Source of the DNA: Anaerovibrio slackiae
Lineage (GTDB): Bacteria; Bacillota; Negativicutes; Selenomonadales; Selenomonadaceae
NCBI RefSeq assembly: GCF_009695585.1
Contig: NZ_VUNR01000028.1
Coordinates: 1-41,740 of the forward strand
Direction of reading: 5' to 3'
DNA: 41,740 nucleotides
Positions 24,070 to 32,652 of the stretch are shown piece by piece. The stretch's first letter is position 1, and each line of letters starts with the position of its first letter. The position numbers and the translations under genes were made by a program. The notes under the pieces are model-generated. The model did not search any database, was not told the origin of the DNA, and saw nothing but the letters and a program-made list of their open reading frames with translations.

Positions 24070-25962
24070 ATGTGCGGAATAGCAGCCCTGTTTTCAATGC
24101 ATAGTATCGAAAAACAAAATATACAAAAAATGACAGATATTATTATACATCGTGGGCCGGATGCTTTTGGACATGAGTATTTTGAATCTGACAAGTGGCA
24201 TCTAGGGCATAGACGATTGTCTATTTTGGATGTATCTAATGCTGGAAAACAGCCAATGTCCTATCTGGATAACAGGTATTGGATTACATACAATGGAGAA
24301 ATTTACAATTATGTAGAATTACGAAAAGAACTCGAAAATTTTGGCTATATATTTCGCAGTAATACAGACACCGAAGTTATTATGGCTGCTTATGATTATT
24401 GGGGCAAGGATTGTCTTGCTCACTTTAATGGCATGTGGGCGTTTGTTTTGTTAGATATAGTTTGCAGAAAGATTTTTGTGTCCAGGGATAGATTTGGAGT
24501 AAAACCTCTATATTATTGGCATTCCTCTGATGGAGTATTAGCATTTGCTTCTGAAATCAAACAGTTTACAGTATTGGATGGTTGGCAGGCAAAGTTAAAT
24601 CCTCAGCGAGCATATGATTTCTTGGTATGGGGGCAGTTTGACCATACAGATGAAACAATGTTTTCAGGTGTTTATCAAATTCGGCGTGGAGAGGCTGTCG
24701 AATTGAACCTAGATGAGTTAGATAGTTTTAGTGAAAAGCTGACTGTGTATTCTTGGTATGAGCTGCAATGCAAAGAATTTAAGGGAAGTTTTGATGAAGC
24801 AGCTGATGAGTTTAGGAATTTACTTATTGATGCGGTTTCTTTGAGGTTACGGTCAGATGTACAGGTTGGTTCTTGCTTGTCAGGGGGACTGGATTCTTCC
24901 AGTATTGTTTGCATTATTAATGATTTATTGAGTCAGTCAGGTAAAAGCAATATTCAGTATACAGTATCAGCTGGAGCAAAAGTAAAACGGTATGACGAGA
25001 GTGAGTATATTGATGCTGTTTTGTCAGAACGCAAAATTAACGGGTATTATGTGTATCCTGAGTTTGGCACACTTTTTGACATGCTGGATGATATTAATTG
25101 GCATATGGAAGAACCTTTTGGTTCCACCAGCATATATGCACAGTGGCAGGTATACAAGGAAGCTCATAACAGAGGATTGACCGTCATGCTGGATGGTCAA
25201 GGAGCAGATGAATCTTTGCTTGGATATCATAATTCCTTTGGTGTACAATTTGCAGGATTATTTAGAAATATGCACTTTATAAAGTTACTAACGGAAATAA
25301 AAGCTTGTACAAGAATTCATGGTTATGGATTAAGCTTTGTTATTAAAGGTATATTATCTAATATTTTACCTGAGTATGGATTGAATAAATTGCGTCGTAT
25401 ATATAGCGGAGGTGGAAATAGACCTGATTGGATAAATATTGACGGTCTCGGAGTAGATGAAATCAGTCCCAATATTTATACTGGCCGAAAAACAACATCA
25501 CTTCGTGAGTTATCATATTCTGAATTGATGGCAAGCAATTTGCAGATGTTATTACATTATGCAGATAGGGATTCCATGGCACATTCAGTGGAAACAAGAT
25601 TGCCATTTTTAGATTATAGATTAGTTGAATTTATATTAGGATTACCGGATGATTATAAGTTATCTAAAGGTATTACAAAAAATGTTTTAAGAGAAAGCAT
25701 GAAGAATATATTGCCTCAAAAAGTAAGATTGCGTATGACCAAGTTAGGATTTGTTACTCCGGAAGAAGTTTGGATGCGGGAAAATAGTGAGTTTTTTACT
25801 ACAAAATTAAAGGAATCAATTGAATTATCAAATGGTTTACTAAACAATAATTGTCTTAGATTGTGGCATGATTTTCTTAATAACAACAGAGCATTTGATT
25901 TCAAGTTTTGGGAAATGATAAGTTTTGCTAATTGGATGAATAGATTTTCTGTAAAGCTTTAG
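24070..25962 (+). CDS. Asparagine synthase-type glutamine amidotransferase, copy 1
   Basis: A 630-residue class II amidotransferase. ATG 24070 places the catalytic Cys at position 2 (MCGIAALF), which the longer frame from 23998 would not allow. GATase motifs HRGPDAFGHE and YNGEIYNYVELR are present, and the ATP-pyrophosphatase motif SGGLDSSSI lies near residue 280. In polysaccharide loci such enzymes usually amidate uronic acids to uronamides (as with WbpS-type proteins) instead of making free asparagine. The presence of a mannuronic acid route in the same locus supports that here. A second paralogue lies at 27201. Confidence 0.88.
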   Translation: MCGIAALFSMHSIEKQNIQKMTDIIIHRGPDAFGHEYFESDKWHLGHRRLSILDVSNAGKQPMSYLDNRYWITYNGEIYNYVELRKELENFGYIFRSNTDTEVIMAAYDYWGKDCLAHFNGMWAFVLLDIVCRKIFVSRDRFGVKPLYYWHSSDGVLAFASEIKQFTVLDGWQAKLNPQRAYDFLVWGQFDHTDETMFSGVYQIRRGEAVELNLDELDSFSEKLTVYSWYELQCKEFKGSFDEAADEFRNLLIDAVSLRLRSDVQVGSCLSGGLDSSSIVCIINDLLSQSGKSNIQYTVSAGAKVKRYDESEYIDAVLSERKINGYYVYPEFGTLFDMLDDINWHMEEPFGSTSIYAQWQVYKEAHNRGLTVMLDGQGADESLLGYHNSFGVQFAGLFRNMHFIKLLTEIKACTRIHGYGLSFVIKGILSNILPEYGLNKLRRIYSGGGNRPDWINIDGLGVDEISPNIYTGRKTTSLRELSYSELMASNLQMLLHYADRDSMAHSVETRLPFLDYRLVEFILGLPDDYKLSKGITKNVLRESMKNILPQKVRLRMTKLGFVTPEEVWMRENSEFFTTKLKESIELSNGLLNNNCLRLWHDFLNNNRAFDFKFWEMISFANWMNRFSVKL

Positions 25963-26029
25963 TTATAATGCACAAAATATTCTATTTAGTTAAGCAAATT
26001 TAAATTTTTAAAGGATGCGAATTTTACCT

Positions 26030-27166
26030 ATGAAAAAAGTTACGTCTATTGTACTAAACCCATATATAAACGATTCACGGGTTATTAAGGAAACTCAGAC
26101 ATTGCGTAAAGCAGGTTATGAGGTAAGTGTCATTGCCCTGCATGATGGCAGGGAAGGATTAGCTGAGTATGAGGTTATGGATGGTGTGGCAGTACACAGA
26201 ATAAAATTGGTTTCTAAGTCCTGGAGCAAGCTGCCTCCTGTCCAGGTGTTAAAGTACATTGAGTTTTGTGTACGGGCAATATGTGAAATCAAGGCGGACA
26301 TTGTGCATTGCAATGATTTGAATGCTTTGCCAGTGGGATATATTTTGAAATCAATCCTGCGATGCAAAAAGATTGTGTATGATGCCCATGAGCTTGAATC
26401 AGAACAAGATGGACAAAGTCGTTTTGTGCGTGTGACATCAAAATTGCTGGAAAGTATATTGATCAAAAAAGCAGATGTAGTTATGACTGTAAGTAATGGT
26501 ATTGCGAAATGGTATAAAAATCAATATGGTATAAGGAAGCCTTATGTTGTGATGAATGTTCCTAGGTGGAGGAAGATACCGCGAACAGAAAACATGTTTG
26601 CGAAAGAGGATGCACGACTACTTGGCAAGAAAATATTTTTATATCAGGGAGGCCTTACTTCAGGTAGAGGAATTGATTATATGCTGGAGGCTTTTCAAAA
26701 AAGAAATGATAATAAGGCAGTTCTAATGTTTATGGGATATGGGGAGTTGGAAGAGAGAATAAAAAAAGCCGCTGAGATGTTTGACAACATTTTTTATCAC
26801 GATGCGGTTTTGCCGGAAGATTTATGGATGTATACAATCAGTGCAGACTATGGATTAGTATGTATTGAAAACACTTGCTTGTCGTATTACTATTCACTTC
26901 CCAACAAATTGTTTGAATATGCTATGGCCGGACTCCCTATGGTTTTGACCAATTTGTATGAATTTGTTTCATTGAACAACAATTATCATTTTGGCGTTGT
27001 GTTAGATGAATTGTCTGTGGATGCGTTTAACAAAAAAATTGATTATTTATTAAGTATAGATGAAGCTGCTTATAATAAATTTGGGCAAAACGCTAGAAAG
27101 ATGGCTTTTGATTTATCATGGGAGTGTCAGGAAAAGGTATTGTTAAAAAGTTATTCTGAACTATAA
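26030..27166 (+). CDS. Glycosyltransferase family 4
   Basis: A 378-residue GT-B enzyme. Key segments are NPYINDSRVIKETQTLRKAG near the start, VHCNDLNALPVGY, the donor-domain start FLYQGGLTSGRGIDYMLEAF and LPNKLFEYAMAGLPMVLTN near residue 300. ATG 26030 is preferred over ATG 26015 since AAAGG lies directly against the latter. It adds one sugar of the repeat unit; donor unknown. It lies between the two amidotransferase genes. Confidence 0.86.
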   Translation: MKKVTSIVLNPYINDSRVIKETQTLRKAGYEVSVIALHDGREGLAEYEVMDGVAVHRIKLVSKSWSKLPPVQVLKYIEFCVRAICEIKADIVHCNDLNALPVGYILKSILRCKKIVYDAHELESEQDGQSRFVRVTSKLLESILIKKADVVMTVSNGIAKWYKNQYGIRKPYVVMNVPRWRKIPRTENMFAKEDARLLGKKIFLYQGGLTSGRGIDYMLEAFQKRNDNKAVLMFMGYGELEERIKKAAEMFDNIFYHDAVLPEDLWMYTISADYGLVCIENTCLSYYYSLPNKLFEYAMAGLPMVLTNLYEFVSLNNNYHFGVVLDELSVDAFNKKIDYLLSIDEAAYNKFGQNARKMAFDLSWECQEKVLLKSYSEL

Positions 27167-27200
27167 TTTTATGTGGCTTTTTAGAAAGAGTGAGATGCTT

Positions 27201-28994
27201 ATGTGTGGAATATGTGGCATTGTTGGCAAGCGTACTTCAGAAAATGTTATGCGAGATATGCTAGATTCTATTGCCCATAGAGGTCCAGATGACGAAGGAA
27301 TTTTTGAAGAAGGTGATATTTTTTTAGGGCATCGCAGATTGTCCATCCTTGATTTATCAGCCTTGGGGCATCAGCCAATGATGTATGAAAATTATGTTAT
27401 TGTCTTTAATGGTGAGATTTTTAATTATGTAGAATTGCGCAATGAATTAAAGAAAATTGGACATGTATTTAAAACTGGCACGGATACTGAAGTGATTTTG
27501 CATGGCTATGCCCAATGGGGACAGGAAGTTTTTGTGAAATTGCGTGGTATGTGGGCATTGGCTTTGTATGATAAAAATGCGCAGAAAATAATTTTTAGCA
27601 GGGATAGATTTGGTATAAAACCTTTTTATTACTATAGCGATGCTAGTAGATTTATATTTGCTTCTGAAATACCTGCGTTGCTAGCCGCTGGCGTTTCGGC
27701 AGAGGTGAATTATGATGTTGTGATGCGATATTTGGCTATCAGCTGTGACGATAATGGTAAGGACTGTTTTTTTAAGGATATTTATCAGTTACCTGGTAGC
27801 TGCAATATTGAATATGATTTAAAAACAAAAAGTTTTTCTATAGTGAAGTATTATGATTTGTTCTCGGAAATTAATTCAACAAATGATAATACTGCATTTG
27901 AAGATGTATTTGATGAAAATTTACTGATACATTTGCGAAGTGATGTAAAGATTGGTTCTTGTTTGTCAGGTGGATTGGATTCTTCTACTTTGGCTGGAGC
28001 CATTCAGCATAAAATCGATGGAGTTGGTCAAAAGTTATCTGCTGTGACAGCGCAATCAGAGTTAAAGGAAAATGATGAAAGTGAATTAGCTCGTCAGGTG
28101 GCAGAGTACTCCGGCATGGATTGGAATGTAGTGTGCCCTGATTATGATGATTTTTTAGCTGAGCATCAGGAAATGCTTCGCTGTCAGGCAGAACCTGTTG
28201 GCTCACCATCAGTTTTTATGCAGTATTGTGTAATGAAAAAAGCCAAAGAATGTGGTATTAAAGTAATGTTCGATGGTCAGGGGGGCGATGAGACACTTTT
28301 GGGATATGAAAGATATTATGTGACATACATTTTTTCTTTGCTGAAATCAGGTAAATTTATTGCTGCAGTAAAAGCATATAGAGATATTTGTAAAAATTCA
28401 AAGCTGAATGTGATCACTTTAATAAAGTATATTTTCTATTTTGGTTGTCTTCCAATTAGAAAGTCTGTCTTGCAAAAAAGATTACATTTTATCAAAAAAG
28501 AGTATCTGGAAATGCTTTTTAAGTCTAGTAGTCAATATTTTGAGCAAAGTAAGGATATGCTGCAACTGCAAATTGATGAAATCACTGATAGCCAGTTACC
28601 GCATTTGCTTAAGTATGAAGACCGCAATTCAATGTATTTCTCGATAGAAGCCAGATGTCCTTATGTAGATCATGTATATGTACAAAAAGCTATACAGTTG
28701 CCATTTGAAATGAAAGTTGCAGGTGGATGGAGTAAGAAGTGTTTGCGGCATTTGGCTGAAAAATTTATTCCGAAATCAATAGCATGGCGAAAAAATAAAT
28801 TTGGTTTTGAAGCACCAGAAAAAATATGGCTGGAAAGATATTTAGCAGATATGCAGGAATGTGTGAATCAATCTCGCTTAATAAGAAATTTAGTAAGTGA
28901 GATTCCTGAACTGGCATCTTTATCCTTGCGATTGAGATGGCGATTATATAATTTAGCAGTATGGGAAAAGCAGTATTTAAGTCAGAAAGTGTGA
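27201..28994 (+). CDS. Asparagine synthase-type glutamine amidotransferase, copy 2
   Basis: A 597-residue paralogue of the gene at 24070. ATG 27201 gives MCGICGIVGKR with the nucleophile Cys at position 2; the ten extra codons upstream in the open frame are excluded for that reason. HRGPDDEGIF, FNGEIFNYVELRNELKK and SGGLDSSTLAGAI are intact. Two such genes in one locus suggest two amidated uronic acid positions or two acceptors. The stop overlaps the next start (TGATG), so translation is coupled to the following glycosyltransferase. Confidence 0.88.
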   Translation: MCGICGIVGKRTSENVMRDMLDSIAHRGPDDEGIFEEGDIFLGHRRLSILDLSALGHQPMMYENYVIVFNGEIFNYVELRNELKKIGHVFKTGTDTEVILHGYAQWGQEVFVKLRGMWALALYDKNAQKIIFSRDRFGIKPFYYYSDASRFIFASEIPALLAAGVSAEVNYDVVMRYLAISCDDNGKDCFFKDIYQLPGSCNIEYDLKTKSFSIVKYYDLFSEINSTNDNTAFEDVFDENLLIHLRSDVKIGSCLSGGLDSSTLAGAIQHKIDGVGQKLSAVTAQSELKENDESELARQVAEYSGMDWNVVCPDYDDFLAEHQEMLRCQAEPVGSPSVFMQYCVMKKAKECGIKVMFDGQGGDETLLGYERYYVTYIFSLLKSGKFIAAVKAYRDICKNSKLNVITLIKYIFYFGCLPIRKSVLQKRLHFIKKEYLEMLFKSSSQYFEQSKDMLQLQIDEITDSQLPHLLKYEDRNSMYFSIEARCPYVDHVYVQKAIQLPFEMKVAGGWSKKCLRHLAEKFIPKSIAWRKNKFGFEAPEKIWLERYLADMQECVNQSRLIRNLVSEIPELASLSLRLRWRLYNLAVWEKQYLSQKV

Positions 28995-30100
28995 TGAATT
29001 GTATGGGACGAGTGATAAAAGTATGTCACATGACTTCCGCTCATGAATGGAATGATGTGAGAATTTTTATGAAGATGTGTCATTCCCTTCGAGAGGCTGG
29101 ATATGATGTGTCGCTGGTTGCAGCTGGTGTGAGCAGGGAGTATGATGGTATACATGTCGTAGGGTGTGGTGAGAAGCCGGTAGGGCGCAGGGCGCGTATG
29201 GGGGGCTTTGCCAGAAAAGTATACGAGACGGCTAGAGAGTTGGATTGTGATATATATCATTTCCATGATCCGGAGTTGCTGCCATATGGCATCAAATTGA
29301 AGCAGGCTGGGAAAAAGGTAATATTTGACAGTCATGAAGATGTGCCGGAACAGATTATGTCAAAGTACTGGATTCCGGTACCGTTTAGATGGATTGTATC
29401 AAAGTTATATACGGCTTATGAAAGCTATGCGGTGTCCAAATTTGATGCGGTTGTTACGGCAACTCCGGCAATAGCTGAAAAATTTGTTGGAAGAACAAGA
29501 AATGTTGTGGTTATAAATAATTATCCTAAACTGGATGATATTGTGTTTCAGACGAAGCCCTTTGAGGAACGTTCAGCTAATATTTGCTATGCTGGCGGAT
29601 TAGATGAACTTCGCGGCGGAAGATTCATGGTAGAAGCAGTGAATGAGCTTGATAATGTTCAATTAGTTTTGGCTGGGCCATGCGATGATGTAATAAAGCA
29701 GGTGATTTCCGAAGGGAGAAATGTCAAATATTTAGGGCAACTTGATAGAAAAGAAGTTAATGTGATGTATAGCAACGCTATTGTTGGCCTTGTTTTGTTG
29801 CAGCCACTGGAAAGATATAAGGTATCTAAGCCTGTAAAAATGTATGAATATATGGCTGCCGGATTGCCTTTTGTGTGTTCGGATTTTCCGCTGTGGCGTG
29901 AGTTGGTAAAAGAAACTGGTGCTGGCATTTGTGTGCCATACGGTGATTTGGATGCTGCAAGGCGTGCTATTTTGCAATTGGTAAATGATAAAGAAATGGC
30001 ACAGAAAATGGGGATAATGGGGCGTAAGGCTGTGGAAAATAAATATTCATGGAATAAAGAGGTTCAGAAGCTGGTCAATCTCTACAAATCTTTGCAGTAA
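28994..30100 (+). CDS. Glycosyltransferase family 4
   Basis: A 368-residue GT-B enzyme beginning MNCMGRVIKVCHMTSAHEWN. IYHFHDPELLPYGIKLKQAG, ICYAGGLDELRGGRFMVEAV and KMYEYMAAGLPFVCSDFPLW are typical of family 4. ATG 28994 overlaps the stop of the amidotransferase; a longer frame from 28961 lies inside that gene and is unlikely. It probably adds the last sugar of the unit. The minus-strand rpn terminator overlaps its 3' end. Confidence 0.86.
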   Translation: MNCMGRVIKVCHMTSAHEWNDVRIFMKMCHSLREAGYDVSLVAAGVSREYDGIHVVGCGEKPVGRRARMGGFARKVYETARELDCDIYHFHDPELLPYGIKLKQAGKKVIFDSHEDVPEQIMSKYWIPVPFRWIVSKLYTAYESYAVSKFDAVVTATPAIAEKFVGRTRNVVVINNYPKLDDIVFQTKPFEERSANICYAGGLDELRGGRFMVEAVNELDNVQLVLAGPCDDVIKQVISEGRNVKYLGQLDRKEVNVMYSNAIVGLVLLQPLERYKVSKPVKMYEYMAAGLPFVCSDFPLWRELVKETGAGICVPYGDLDAARRAILQLVNDKEMAQKMGIMGRKAVENKYSWNKEVQKLVNLYKSLQ

Positions 30101-30121
30101 AACAGCCGCAAAAATGCGGCT
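30099..30121 (-). terminator. Rho-independent terminator of the second rpn gene
   Basis: AGCCGCA (30104-30110) pairs with TGCGGCT (30115-30121); on the minus strand a short T run follows. It mirrors the terminator of copy 1. Confidence 0.75.
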
Positions 30122-30152
30122 ATAGATGGTGGATAGGTATTTGCATCAGTTG

Positions 30153-30338
30153 TCATAACAATGCCATATATAAATTGTACTGTGATTTGTCAATGCCAAT
30201 GGCTTCCATGGCTTCTAAAGGAGAATATTGTTTCTTTTGGATAAGGTTTTTAATGCTTTTTAATAAAGCATTATGTTCACCTATACGCATGCCTTCGTCA
30301 AATTTTTTGGCAGAGTATTCTTCTACGATATTGCACAT
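30153..30338 (-). CDS. Internal in-frame small protein (RpnS-like candidate), copy 2
   Basis: AGGAGG on the minus strand (30347-30352) lies 8 bases before an in-frame ATG at 30338. The product is 61 residues, MCNIVEEYSAKKFDEGMRIG onward. The site and spacing equal those of copy 1, although the C-terminal sequences differ, so each small protein may be specific for its own nuclease. Confidence 0.6.
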   Translation of the reverse strand: MCNIVEEYSAKKFDEGMRIGEHNALLKSIKNLIQKKQYSPLEAMEAIGIDKSQYNLYMALL

Positions 30339-30983
30339 TTTGGTTACCTCCTCTTTAGTTGATTTCAGGTATTTCATCCTGTCAGATAATAGTTTGGAGT
30401 GCATTTTGTCCGCATCAGGCTGTTTGAAGTCTTGCATCAATTTTCCTAATGGGGTGTCATCAGTGTTTTCGCCGTTTACATAGATTATATGGGCTTTATC
30501 GTTGAACTGCTGGCTGACTTCCATGATACATCTTTCGATGTGGTATATCGGCAATCCGTAGCCCAGGACGTCCTTGGCTGTGATGAAGATGACATAAGTC
30601 TCTGGCAGCTTGTCAAAGTCATCGCCAGCGTTCAGTTTTCTGAAGTCCAGCATATCAATGTTATATCTGGCTCTTTTGGGCTCTGCTCCGTCATTGGCAT
30701 TTTGTACCTCGAAGTTGTATTCGTTCCCATATTGGTCAGTGGCGAATACATCAAAGCGGACACTGCGGCCATAGAGGTTGGGAACACTATGCTGAGCTTG
30801 GATGTGGTTGACTCTTAAATCAGTCCTGTTCATGATGATATTGAGAATGTACTCCATAGCACCAAAGTTGTTATCCATGAAACTGTTAAAGAAAACATCA
30901 TCCATGAGTGTCATTTGCTGGATTTTTTCGATTAGTTCCTGCCAGTGGGGATTATTAGTTATGTTATTCAAATCAGTCACCAC
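30153..30983 (-). CDS. Rpn-family PD-(D/E)XK nuclease/putative transposase, copy 2
   Basis: A 276-residue paralogue of the gene at 15211 in the same orientation. The nuclease core RFDVFATDQYGNEYNFEVQN is intact. The C-terminus lacks the GERR repeats and diverges in its last 50 residues, while the core is nearly identical, so the C-terminal domain evolves faster, as known for Rpn genes. It has its own promoter and terminator and lies antisense between the last glycosyltransferase and dltA. The pair are long direct repeats about 14 kb apart. Confidence 0.88.
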   Translation of the reverse strand: MVTDLNNITNNPHWQELIEKIQQMTLMDDVFFNSFMDNNFGAMEYILNIIMNRTDLRVNHIQAQHSVPNLYGRSVRFDVFATDQYGNEYNFEVQNANDGAEPKRARYNIDMLDFRKLNAGDDFDKLPETYVIFITAKDVLGYGLPIYHIERCIMEVSQQFNDKAHIIYVNGENTDDTPLGKLMQDFKQPDADKMHSKLLSDRMKYLKSTKEEVTKMCNIVEEYSAKKFDEGMRIGEHNALLKSIKNLIQKKQYSPLEAMEAIGIDKSQYNLYMALL

Positions 30984-31002
30984 CTAACGCTTTTTTTAGT
31001 TT

Positions 31003-31031
31003 ATTATAACATAAAACAAAACACATGTCCA
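31003..31031 (-). promoter_or_regulatory. Promoter of rpn copy 2
   Basis: On the minus strand TGGACA (31026-31031) and TATAAT (31003-31008) are spaced by 17 bases, as in copy 1. The shared upstream sequence shows that the duplicated unit includes the promoter. Confidence 0.75.
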
Positions 31032-31138
31032 GTGATTTGGTAGAGATTATAGTTTATTTTCTATGAGTTTTTCGAGGTGAGGGAAAGAAAGTTGTAATTA
31101 TAGAGAGGATATAAATACTGTTGTAAGGAGGAGTTTAT

Positions 31139-32652
31139 ATGTGGCTATTAGATGAGTTAGAAAAGTTAAAGGAAAATGAAACAGTCGCTGTACGTTATAA
31201 AAATGAGTCTATAACGTATAAAGAGTTATGGAAGCGTTCTGAATGTATAGGTGCATATTTTATAGCAAAGGGGTGGGATAAGAAACCAATTGTAATATAT
31301 GGTAATAAAGAAATTGATATAATTCCGTGTATGCATGCTGCACTAAAAATTGGTATCCCGTATGTTCCAGTAGATACGTTATATCCTGTTGAGAGGTTGA
31401 AAAAAATAGCTACTGCGGTTGAGGCAGATGTTGTAATAAATTTTTCTGATGTCTCGGATGTATGGAAGAATTGCATTTCCAGTAAGGAGATATATGAAAT
31501 TTACAAAGAAAATATGTTCTACGGGGGGTAAAAAGCTCTAGCTGGGTAAAGGATGAAGATATTTGTTATATTTTGTTTACGTCAGGAAGTACCGGAGAAC
31601 CGAAAGGGGTTCCTATATGTAAAAGGAATTTGGTCAATTTTTCTACTTGGTTTAGTAAGTATTTTTCTCCATATATGATAAACAAGGCTACTATTAATCA
31701 AGCACCGTATTCTTTTGATTTATCAGTAATTGGTTTGTATGTTTGTCTTCCGCTTGGGAATTATTTAGTCAATATAGATAAAGAAATGTCTAGTAATTTT
31801 ACATTGCTAGATGAATATATTGAGAAATGTAAGCCAAATATTTGGATTTCAACGCCGTCATTTATGAAAATGTGTATGTATGATCAGCAGTTTTTAGAAC
31901 TTACGCGTTCTAGCATTGAGGAAATAATTTTTGACGGAGAAGTGCTTACCAAAGATTTAGCGAAAGATTTGTTAGTTTGGTATAAAAATGCAAAACTTAT
32001 AAATGCATACGGACCTACTGAGGCCACGGTTGCTATAAGTGCTTGTGAAATAACAGCAGAAATGCTTATGCCAGATCAGGAATTGCCAATAGGTTATCTA
32101 ATAGATGATGGAGAAATTGAAATAAAGCAAGACTATGTAAGTGAATTGGGTGATGTAGTTGGTGAATTATACATAAGTAGCCATTCTGTTGCTAGAGGGT
32201 ACTATAATAGTTCAAGTGAAACAGAAAAGGTATTTTCAACGGATACTTGTGGTTTGAGGAGATATAATACTGGAGACTTAGTTTATATGCGAGATGGATT
32301 ATTATATTATGTGGGGCGGAAAGATTTTCAAATAAAGCTAAATGGGTACAGAATAGAAGTGAATGATATAGAGGCTAATTTACAGAAGTTAGATTATATT
32401 TCTTCCAACTGTGTAGTTCCAGTAAAGGAGAACAATAAGGTAATTTTTTTGTGTGCATTTGTGGTCTTGTGTGATGGGCAAAAAGAAAACGACTTAAAAA
32501 TGAGTATACGAATAAAGCATGATTTGGCTCATAAACTTCCAGCATACATGGTTCCTAAAAAAATTATTTTTATGGATGAGTTACCATTGAATATTAATGG
32601 TAAGATTGATAGAAAAATGTTACTGGAGGGGATTAATAGTGATCATAAATGA
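31139..32652 (+). CDS. dltA: D-alanine:carrier protein ligase DltA, frameshifted at a G6 run
   Basis: The first frame (31139-31531) encodes the N-terminal 130 residues of an adenylation enzyme and stops immediately after six G (31523-31528). The rest continues in another frame with all core motifs: FTSGSTGEPKGVP, NAYGPTEATVA, YNTGDLVY, GRKDFQIKLNGYRIE and LNINGKIDRK with the catalytic Lys. One more G (or two fewer) would give a single protein of about 504 residues, the normal DltA length. It activates D-Ala and loads it on DltC. AAGGAGG precedes the start. In the present state no full-length protein is made unless by slippage. Confidence 0.88.
31523..31528 (+). repeat. G6 run at the dltA frame break
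   Basis: The frame switch must lie between 31497 and 31528, as the second frame has a stop at about 31494. The G6 run is the only slippage-prone tract in that interval. G6 runs also occur in intact genes here (for example near 28281 and 29200), so length alone is not remarkable. Confidence 0.6.

Noticed and set aside
24070-28994. Housekeeping asparagine synthetase pair
   Set aside because: Two divergent copies among glycosyltransferases, coupled by overlap to one, fit glycan amidation better than asparagine supply, though the chemistry is similar.
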